IMG/VR virus record: IMGVR_UViG_3300034102_000129
Location: 1 to 54,276 of that record
Strand: one strand, 5' to 3'
DNA length: 54,276 nt
Origin: a virus
Each line of letters begins with the position of its first letter. Position 1 is the first letter of the stretch. Shown piece by piece: positions 49,510-54,276 of the stretch. The position numbers and the translations under genes were made by a program. The notes under the pieces are model-generated. The model saw only the letters and a program-made list of their open reading frames with translations, made no database searches and was not told the origin of the DNA.

Positions 49510-50418
49510 ATGGCTATTTCACGCGCACAACTGCTCAAGGAACTCCTTCCGGGTTTGAACGCCCTGTTTGGCCTTGAGTACAAAAACTATGGCGAAGAGC
49601 ACAAGGAGATCTACGAAACTGAGACCTCCGAACGCTCGTTTGAAGAGGAGACCAAACTTTCTGGTTTCAGTGCTGCTCCGGTTAAGTCGGAAGGCGCTGC
49701 AATTGCGTATGACAACGCACAGGAAGCGTGGACTGCTCGCTACAGCCACGAGACGATTGCTCTCGGCTTCTCCATCACGGAAGAAGCGGTTGAAGACAAC
49801 CTGTACGATTCGCTGTCCAAGCGATACACCAAGGCGCTCGCCCGAGCGATGGCGTACACGAAGCAGGTCAAGGCGGCTTCTGTCCTGAACAATGGCTTCT
49901 CGTCGTCCTACGTTGGTGGCGACGGTGTGGCTCTGTTCAGTGCGAATCACCCGCTTGTTTCTGGTGGCACCAACAGCAACCGTCTGACGGCTTCTGACCT
50001 CAACGAGACTTCGTTGGAAGCGGCTGTCATCCAGATTGCTGGTTGGACGGACGAGCGTGGACTTCTGATCGCGGCGAAACCCGGTAAACTCATCGTGCCC
50101 CCGCCGTTGATGTTTACCGCTAAGCGCCTCCTCGATACGGAACTTCGCGTGGCAACTGCGGACAACGACATCAACGCTCTCAAGGCGATGGGGTCGATTC
50201 CCGGTGGCTACACGGTGAATCACTACCTGACGGATACGAACGCTTGGTTCCTGACCACGGACGTTCCGAATGGTATGAAGCACTTCGTTCGTACCCCGCT
50301 GCAGAACTCCATGGACGGTGACTTTGATACCGGGAATGTCCGTTATAAGAGCCGCGAGCGTTACTCGTTCGGCTGGTCGGACCCCCTTGGTATGTTTGGT
50401 TCGCCGGGTTCGTCCTGA
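49510..50418 (+). CDS. major capsid protein, gpT/Mu-like HK97 fold
   Basis: This 302-aa protein begins MAISRAQLLKELLPGLNALFGLEYKNYGEEH and contains ERSFEEETKLSGFSAAPVKSEGAAIAYDNAQEAWTARYSHETIALGFSITEEAVEDNLYDSLSKRYTKALARAMAYTKQVKAASVLN, which I recognise as the Mu gpT-type major head subunit pattern. The later KPGKLIVPPPLMFTAKRLLDTE and DVPNGMKHFVRTPLQNSMDGDFDTGNVRYKSRERYSFGW segments are typical of HK97-fold capsid proteins. GGAG precedes the ATG. A strong terminator follows 26 bases after the stop. Confidence 0.93.
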   Translation: MAISRAQLLKELLPGLNALFGLEYKNYGEEHKEIYETETSERSFEEETKLSGFSAAPVKSEGAAIAYDNAQEAWTARYSHETIALGFSITEEAVEDNLYDSLSKRYTKALARAMAYTKQVKAASVLNNGFSSSYVGGDGVALFSANHPLVSGGTNSNRLTASDLNETSLEAAVIQIAGWTDERGLLIAAKPGKLIVPPPLMFTAKRLLDTELRVATADNDINALKAMGSIPGGYTVNHYLTDTNAWFLTTDVPNGMKHFVRTPLQNSMDGDFDTGNVRYKSRERYSFGWSDPLGMFGSPGSS

Positions 50419-50443
50419 TAAATCAGTATATTACGCTGATTGG

Positions 50444-50471
50444 AAGGGGGGCTTCGGCCCCCTTTCTTTTT
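50444..50471 (+). terminator. strong terminator after the capsid gene
   Basis: A nine-bp stem with a UUCG tetraloop (AAGGGGGGC/GCCCCCTTT) is followed by CTTTTTG. It should end most late transcripts after the capsid gene and so raise the capsid amount relative to downstream genes. Confidence 0.9.
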
Positions 50472-50474
50472 GTC

Positions 50475-50503
50475 TTGACGTTCTAAACTAACCAAGTTAG
50501 TCT
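50475..50503 (+). promoter_or_regulatory. possible promoter for the HNH gene and downstream genes
   Basis: TTGACG, 17 bases and TAGTCT (TAnnnT type) lie just after the capsid terminator and before the HNH gene. It would restart transcription downstream. The -10 match is weak. Confidence 0.45.
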
Positions 50504-50532
50504 TTACCTGTATCAAAGTCCTAGAGGTAAAG

Positions 50533-51183
50533 ATGGATACTTCAACGCTGCCCAAATCCCGCGCCGAGGCTAAAGCCAAAGGTGCCAAGTACTACTTCAC
50601 GGGGGCGCCGTGCAAACACGGTCATGTCGCCCCGCGCAAGACCAAGGGGGCTTGTGTGGAATGCCTAAAGGTTGAATGGGAAAAGGGTAACGTTGCCCGT
50701 GCCGAATACTTCAGGCAATACAATCAATCTGAAGCAGGCAAAAAAGCCAAACAGGAGTATTACGAAAAGAACAAAGGGCTAGTCAAACTCAAAGCCCTTG
50801 CTCGCCCAAATGAAATTAGGCGTGAGTATCGTAAAAAACATAAACAAAACAATCCTGATATGTATCGGGCATTGACCCGCTCTAGACGTAGAAAACACCG
50901 TAACGCCACCCCCAAATGGCTTACTGCGGAGCAAAAACGGGCGATGCGGCAGTTGTACATCGACGCCATGACAGTGACCCGTATTACTAAAGTGCCATAT
51001 GTCGTGGATCACATCATCCCGTTAAATGGCGAAAGCGTGTCCGGGCTGCACGTGCCTTGGAACCTGCGAGTTATCACGCGGGAAGAGAATTTGAGAAAGT
51101 CAAACCAACTTGTTGACATCCCCCAAGTCACGGCGTATATAGAGTCATCGGGAAAAATCCGCTTGCCAGACAGCCCCGACTGA
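50533..51183 (+). CDS. HNH homing-type endonuclease
   Basis: This 216-aa protein has a basic N-terminus with a zinc-knuckle phrase (GAPCKHGHVAPRKTKGACVECLK) common in phage homing endonucleases. A long Lys/Arg-rich middle and a C-terminal HNH active site follow: V-D-H-I-I-P-L-N-G...GLHVPWNLRVITREENLRKSN, with H for the metal-side nucleophile position and N residues downstream. Free-standing HNH genes insert between conserved late genes, as here between capsid and small virion genes. GAGG precedes the ATG. Confidence 0.85.
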   Translation: MDTSTLPKSRAEAKAKGAKYYFTGAPCKHGHVAPRKTKGACVECLKVEWEKGNVARAEYFRQYNQSEAGKKAKQEYYEKNKGLVKLKALARPNEIRREYRKKHKQNNPDMYRALTRSRRRKHRNATPKWLTAEQKRAMRQLYIDAMTVTRITKVPYVVDHIIPLNGESVSGLHVPWNLRVITREENLRKSNQLVDIPQVTAYIESSGKIRLPDSPD

Positions 51184-51228
51184 CGACATGCAGACTGGCA
51201 GGCTTGACTCGCATGTGAGGTATTTTCA

Positions 51229-51462
51229 ATGGCTAGAACTTCATTCACGGGGCCGGTAACTTCGGCAAATGGCTTTGAAGGCCCAATTGCTGGCGATTCC
51301 GCCGTCATCACCAACCTGCTTTGCACGACTCTGACGATTGGCAGCACTAAACTGACGACCGGTTCGGTTTCGGGCACGGTATCGGTTCAGGCAGGTCGTA
51401 TTCCGGTTCTCATCGGCAGCACCACGCTCTACATCGGCCTGTACGCCAGTCTCGTCCCGTAA
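51229..51462 (+). CDS. small virion-like beta protein
   Basis: This 77-aa protein (MARTSFTGPVTSANGFEGPIAGDSAVITNLLCTTLTIGSTKLTTGSVSG...) is short, Thr/Gly/Ser-rich and beta-prone, starting in a style seen in small structural proteins following capsid genes. GAGG precedes the ATG by nine bases. The role (decoration or minor head protein) is inferred only from position. Confidence 0.6.
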   Translation: MARTSFTGPVTSANGFEGPIAGDSAVITNLLCTTLTIGSTKLTTGSVSGTVSVQAGRIPVLIGSTTLYIGLYASLVP

Positions 51463-51470
51463 GATTTCGT

Positions 51471-51487
51471 GGGGGGCGTAAGCCCCC
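51471..51487 (+). other. GC hairpin between small virion genes
   Basis: GGGGGGC-GTAA-GCCCCC forms a strong hairpin in the 49-base gap. It lacks a T-run (TTCAT follows), so it may stabilise the mRNA or weakly terminate rather than act as a full terminator. Confidence 0.5.
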
Positions 51488-51511
51488 TTCATCCATTACA
51501 GGAGACTCAGA

Positions 51512-51817
51512 ATGGGTATGCAGACAGATGTCTTAGCCAGCAAAGTTGCTACGACTGCGGGTGACTTGTTAGATCAAAATAGCCTTGTTATTGGTCGCTC
51601 TCGTGTAAAGGCGATTTACATCGTCCCAGATAGCGGCGCAGGCACCGTGACGTTCTATGACGGTGGGGCAAGCGGCCCGGTCAAGATTGCAGTGAACACC
51701 AAGGCGAGTTCCACTGCGCCGGACTACGTGCTGTTGCCCGGTGAGGGTCTGCTTTTTCAGACCAGCATCTACATCGTCCCGTCAGCCGTTATCTCGACGA
51801 TGGTGATTTATGGCTAA
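51512..51817 (+). CDS. small virion-like protein, 101 aa
   Basis: This 101-aa protein (MGMQTDVLASKVATTAGDLLDQNSLVIGRSRVKAIYIVPDSGAGTVTFYDGGASGPVKIAVNTKASS...) looks like a small beta-sandwich, with repeated YIVP phrases. Similar small proteins lie between capsid and tail-adaptor genes in related phages. GGAGACTCAGA precedes the ATG. The end overlaps the next gene by eight bases. Confidence 0.65.
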   Translation: MGMQTDVLASKVATTAGDLLDQNSLVIGRSRVKAIYIVPDSGAGTVTFYDGGASGPVKIAVNTKASSTAPDYVLLPGEGLLFQTSIYIVPSAVISTMVIYG

Positions 51818-52064
51818 GTCCCCTGCTTGGCAGCGCAAGGAAGGGAAAAATCCTGCTGGCGGATTGAATGCCAAAGGCAGGGCTTCGTATAACGCAGCCA
51901 ACCCCGGCAAGCCGGGTCTGAAGCGCCCTCAACCGGAAGGTGGGCCTCGCAAGAAGTCATTCTGTGCCCGTATGACAGGCATGAAGAAGAAACTGACAAG
52001 TGCCAAGACGGCAAACGACCCGAACAGCCGGATCAACAAGTCGCTCAGGGCATGGAAGTGCTGA
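51810..52064 (+). CDS. small basic protein, conserved in phages
   Basis: This 84-aa, Lys/Pro/Gly-rich protein (MAKSPAWQRKEGKNPAGGLNAKGRASYNAANPGKPGLKRPQPEGGPRKKSFCARMTGMKKKL...) is a pattern I have seen in conserved small proteins of phages with this gene order. Its basic, flexible nature suggests binding of nucleic acid or attachment inside the head. It is first in a run of small basic genes. Confidence 0.7.
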   Translation: MAKSPAWQRKEGKNPAGGLNAKGRASYNAANPGKPGLKRPQPEGGPRKKSFCARMTGMKKKLTSAKTANDPNSRINKSLRAWKC

Positions 52065-52065
52065 G

Positions 52066-52215
52066 ATGCCAAGCAAGTCCAAAGCACAGGCAAATCTGAT
52101 GCGGGCAGCCGCCCATAATCCAACCTTCGCTAAAAAAGTCGGGGTCCCGACCAAGGTGGCGAAGGAATTTACCAAGGCCGACAAAGGCCGTAAATTCAGG
52201 AGTAAGTCGAAATGA
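52066..52215 (+). CDS. small basic protein, DUF3008-like
   Basis: This 49-aa protein (MPSKSKAQANLMRAAAHNPTFAKKVGVPTKVAKEFTKADKGRKFRSKSK) starts at ATG 52066 just after the previous stop; the longer reading frame upstream is not supported. The MP-KSKAQ...AAAHNP-FAKK-GVP-KVAKEF phrase matches small proteins of the DUF3008 type. It is strongly basic. Confidence 0.65.
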   Translation: MPSKSKAQANLMRAAAHNPTFAKKVGVPTKVAKEFTKADKGRKFRSKSK

Positions 52216-52409
52216 AGATGAAAATGAAAGGTATGGCTGACAAGGCCGGTCGCGCCATGAAGCGTCGTACGCCGGACACGATGGGCCGTGCAATGATGAA
52301 GGGCTACAAGGAAGGCGGCGCGGTCTACCGCAAGGGTGCCGATGGCATCACTGCTAAGGGCAAGACCAAGGGCAAGATGGTCAAGATGGCTCATGGCGGT
52401 AAGTGCTAA
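52212..52409 (+). CDS. small basic protein
   Basis: This 65-aa, Lys/Arg/Met-rich protein has a C-terminal GAVYRKGADGITAKGKTKGKMVKMAHGGK whose KGKTKG phrase recurs in the next gene's end (RADGIAVKGKTKGRF). A glycine-rich tail is common in this cluster. It overlaps both neighbours by four bases or fewer. No enzymatic function is expected. Confidence 0.65.
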   Translation: MKMKMKGMADKAGRAMKRRTPDTMGRAMMKGYKEGGAVYRKGADGITAKGKTKGKMVKMAHGGKC

Positions 52410-52960
52410 TGGCCGGGCCGCAACGCGGTACTGCTGCGCGTGGAAAACGGCAGGGGAATATTGAACGTACTCTTCGGGAATATGAGGAGACTACGGGATC
52501 GCCAAGAAGTAAATATTTTCGCAAGATAATTGACGAGAATATTGATACGGATACGGCTCCGTCTTCTTTGCGTGGTCCCGCGCCTAGAACTATGGGGCCA
52601 AAAGACGAAGAAGAATATCTTCGAGTTGGTGCGGCTTTGGAAGACGCTAGTGACGGAGTTGTGGACGCAAAGTACTCACGTATACGGCGGAATAAAGAAG
52701 CACTCGACCGTTCTATGCGTGGCGCTGCAAAGCGATTTGGGCGCAGTTCTGAATCTGATTCTCCGGGCTACAAAAAGGGCGGTATGCCTGACTTGACTGG
52801 CGACGGTAAGGTGACCCGCGCTGACGTTCTCAAGGGGCGTGGCGTGTTCAAGCATGGCGGCAAAGTCAAGAAGTACGCTTCTGGCGGCTCGGTCTCTTCG
52901 GCTTCTAAGCGGGCTGATGGCATCGCCGTCAAGGGCAAGACTAAGGGAAGATTTGTCTGA
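52409..52960 (+). CDS. basic protein with EF-hand/dockerin-like loop
   Basis: This 183-aa protein starts at ATG 52409, overlapping the previous TAA (TAATG). The first 130 residues are charged and helical. Residues about 129-142 (GGMPDLTGDGKVTRADVL) resemble a calcium-binding dockerin/EF-hand loop (D-x-T-x-D-G-K-x-T-x-x-D). The C-terminus is Lys/Gly-rich (GGKVKKYASGGSVSS...GIAVKGKTKGRF). The loop is a common feature of phage virion proteins at this site, and the role may be structural. Confidence 0.6.
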   Translation: MAGPQRGTAARGKRQGNIERTLREYEETTGSPRSKYFRKIIDENIDTDTAPSSLRGPAPRTMGPKDEEEYLRVGAALEDASDGVVDAKYSRIRRNKEALDRSMRGAAKRFGRSSESDSPGYKKGGMPDLTGDGKVTRADVLKGRGVFKHGGKVKKYASGGSVSSASKRADGIAVKGKTKGRFV

Positions 52961-53259
52961 TGATGCCGTCGCGTGGTATGGGTGCTATGTCTCCTAGCAA
53001 GATCCCCCGTGCCAAGCGTCGTGGGGACAACAAGCCCGTGATTGGCACGGGTGAGCCGATTCGTCATGCCGAGGGTGGCAAGGTGAAGAGCAAGGTCAAT
53101 CAGGCCGGGAACTACACCAAGCCGGGTATGCGCGAGAGCCTCTTCAAGTCCATCAAGTCCCGTGCGGTGCAGGGTACTGGCGCAGGGCAATGGAGCGCCC
53201 GCAAGGCACAGTTGCTGGCGAAGCAGTATAAGGCCAAAGGCGGCGGGTATCGCGGATGA
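52960..53259 (+). CDS. small basic virion-like protein
   Basis: This 99-aa protein (MMPSRGMGAMSPSKIPRAKRRGDNKPVIGTGEPIRHAEGGKVKSKVNQAGNYTKPGMRESLFKSIKSRAVQGTGAGQWSARKAQLLAKQYKAKGG) is basic. The phrase GNYTKPGMRESLFKSIKS...GTGAGQWSARKAQLLAKQYKAKGGGYR recurs in phage structural regions and seems to be a conserved small protein. Its first ATG overlaps the previous stop (TGATG). Confidence 0.65.
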   Translation: MMPSRGMGAMSPSKIPRAKRRGDNKPVIGTGEPIRHAEGGKVKSKVNQAGNYTKPGMRESLFKSIKSRAVQGTGAGQWSARKAQLLAKQYKAKGGGYRG

Positions 53260-53501
53260 AGGCTCCTCAACAGTCCCTCAAGGCTTGGGGGCAGCAGAAA
53301 TGGAGAACAAAGAGTGGTAAACGATCTTCTGACACGGGCGAAAGGTATCTTCCAGAGGCTGCGATTAAGGCTCTCTCGCCTTCGGAATATGCCCGTACCA
53401 CCGCAGCCAAGCGTAAGGGTAAAGCCCAAGGCAAGCAGTTCGTCGCGCAGCCCAAAGGTGTTAAAGAAAAAGTGAAGCCGTACAGACGGCGAGGGATGTA
53501 A
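53256..53501 (+). CDS. small basic protein, DUF5872-like
   Basis: This 81-aa protein contains KWRTKSGKRSSDTGERYLPEAAIKALSPSEYARTTAAKRKGKAQGKQFVAQPK, a pattern matching small conserved DUF5872-type proteins encoded in tailed phages and algal viruses. It overlaps the previous gene by four bases. Its function is unknown, and the basic character fits nucleic-acid contact. Confidence 0.7.
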   Translation: MKAPQQSLKAWGQQKWRTKSGKRSSDTGERYLPEAAIKALSPSEYARTTAAKRKGKAQGKQFVAQPKGVKEKVKPYRRRGM

Positions 53502-54227
53502 ATGGCCGACAAAACTACAGCCACAACCGAGTTCAACCTTGATCTTAATACGATCATTGAGGAGGCTTTTGAGCGTTGTGGGGCTGAGTTGCGTACGGGC
53601 TATGACTTCCGTACCTCTAAGCGCAGCCTTGCCTTGTTGTTCATGGACTGGGCGAACCGGGGTATTAACCTTTGGACGCTTGAGACGGGTACGCAGACCC
53701 TAACCTACAACCAAGGCACGTATGACCTTCCTGTCGATACGGTTGACCTGCTTGACCATGTGATCCGCACAGGCACGGGAACAAATCAACAGGACATCAA
53801 CATCTCGCGTATCTCCTCTTCGACCTACCTGTCCATCCCAAACAAGAACGCGACGGGTCGCCCCATCCAGATCTGGATCAATCGGCGTACTGGAGCCACG
53901 GGTGCTGATAACGTCATCGTGTACCCGCAGTACACGGTATGGCCGAAGCCTGATAACACGACCACTTGGACGCTCGTCTACACGCGCCTTGTGCGGATGT
54001 TTGATCCCGGTGTGGGTTCTAACGGTCAGGATATCCCGTTTCGGTTTATGCCCTGCTTGGTAGCGGGGTTAGCCTACATGCTCTCCATGAAGATTCCGGG
54101 TGCAGATGTCCGCACACAGATCCTGAAAGCCCAGTACGACGAGGCTTGGGACTTGGCGGCAGGGGAAGACCGGGAGAAGGCGGCAGTGCGGTTTGTGCCC
54201 CGCCAGAGTTTCTTGGGTGGCTACTAA
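53502..54227 (+). CDS. head-to-tail adaptor, tail tubular protein A-like
   Basis: This 241-aa protein begins with an N-terminal domain (LDLNTIIEEAFERCGAELRTGYDFRTSKRSLALLFMDWANRGINLWTLETGTQTLTYNQGTYDLPVDTVDLLDHVIRT) that is the known start of podovirus adaptor/tubular A-type proteins. A beta-rich middle (NRRTGATGADNVIVYPQYTVWPKPDNTTTWTLVYTRLVR) and a helical end with RFMPCLVAGLAYMLSMKI follow. It forms the ring under the portal. It starts just after the previous stop. Confidence 0.85.
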   Translation: MADKTTATTEFNLDLNTIIEEAFERCGAELRTGYDFRTSKRSLALLFMDWANRGINLWTLETGTQTLTYNQGTYDLPVDTVDLLDHVIRTGTGTNQQDINISRISSSTYLSIPNKNATGRPIQIWINRRTGATGADNVIVYPQYTVWPKPDNTTTWTLVYTRLVRMFDPGVGSNGQDIPFRFMPCLVAGLAYMLSMKIPGADVRTQILKAQYDEAWDLAAGEDREKAAVRFVPRQSFLGGY

Positions 54228-54276
54228 TGCCAAATCGGTTTGCAAGTGGCAAACATGCTATCGCGGAGTGCGACCG
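54227..54276 (+). CDS. partial zinc-ribbon-like protein, N-terminus
   Basis: The last 50 bases encode MPNRFASGKHAIAECD with a TAATG overlap to the adaptor gene. The start and the first cysteine match a conserved phage protein with a C-terminal zinc ribbon encoded after the adaptor. The rest of the gene is outside the window. Confidence 0.65.
   Translation, partial: MPNRFASGKHAIAECD

Noticed and set aside
49519-50283. Long antisense frame opposite the major capsid gene
   Set aside because: It mirrors the codon bias of the capsid gene, has an unnatural Arg/Val-rich sequence and no ribosome site.
1-54276. Closed circular genome by joining the window ends
   Set aside because: Joining the last and first bases gives a continuing frame (DRGEPSDAG...) that does not resemble the expected zinc-ribbon gene, and no terminal repeat is visible, so the map is taken as incomplete.
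1-54276. Integrase, repressor or attachment site indicating a temperate phage
   Set aside because: No tyrosine or serine recombinase motif and no CI-like protein was found; the HTH protein lies inside the replication operon. Genes beyond the window edges could still change this.

Overview
The window is most of the genome of a tailed double-stranded DNA bacteriophage, probably a virulent podovirus-like phage of a Gram-negative bacterium. The sequence shows a terminase, a portal, a major capsid protein, a podovirus-type head-tail adaptor, several very large repetitive internal-virion-type proteins and a peptidoglycan-cleaving M15 endolysin. I see no integrase, excisionase, CI-type repressor, phage RNA polymerase, rRNA, tRNA or CRISPR array. 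The promoters I can find are sigma70-like, so host RNA polymerase probably transcribes the genome. The host genus cannot be named from this sequence.

Layout: two opposed transcription units diverge from a control region at about 40.5-42.15 kb. Rightward (late) genes run from 42158 to the right edge: putative small terminase, large terminase, portal, GroES-like co-chaperonin, scaffold-like protein, probable decoration protein, major capsid, an inserted HNH endonuclease, a string of small basic proteins, and the head-tail adaptor. The same programme appears at the left edge, from 1 to 17946: lysis cassette (membrane proteins, 3TM holin, M15 peptidase), a large virion protein, a fiber-like protein, and four long low-complexity or multidomain virion proteins with a GNAT acetyltransferase among them. 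The edges cut two different genes that do not join sensibly, so the window is a permuted, incomplete map.

Leftward (early/middle) genes run from 41878 down to 17943 with almost no gaps and many 4-base ATGA or GTGA stop/start overlaps. In transcription order they hold a control-region gene of unknown function, several small proteins, a 302-aa protein with a MoxR-type AAA+ ATPase and a VWA/metallopeptidase-like protein, small zinc-binding and coiled-coil proteins, a VRR-NUC nuclease, an HTH-DUF3310 protein, an island of two methyltransferases and two glycosyltransferases, a family A DNA polymerase, a Cas4-like nuclease, a SNF2-type helicase, a putative ssDNA-binding protein, an HTH protein and an AEP primase-helicase. 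This is a nearly complete replication and recombination set.

The most unusual part is the control region. It has about eleven copies of a 10-bp iteron (TTGTTCCAGT) in two opposed clusters around an AT-rich core, which looks like a replication origin. Five copies of an 18-bp palindrome (TTCCACCCATGGGTGGAA or close variants) lie in and near it, and two of them sit at exactly the same distance from two near-identical promoters. A dense G-run tract on the minus strand separates the divergent promoters. Other points of interest are a 2201-aa polyvalent-type protein with an HEXXH site, the MoxR/VWA set, a TPR double-glycosyltransferase fusion, and a candidate structured small RNA.
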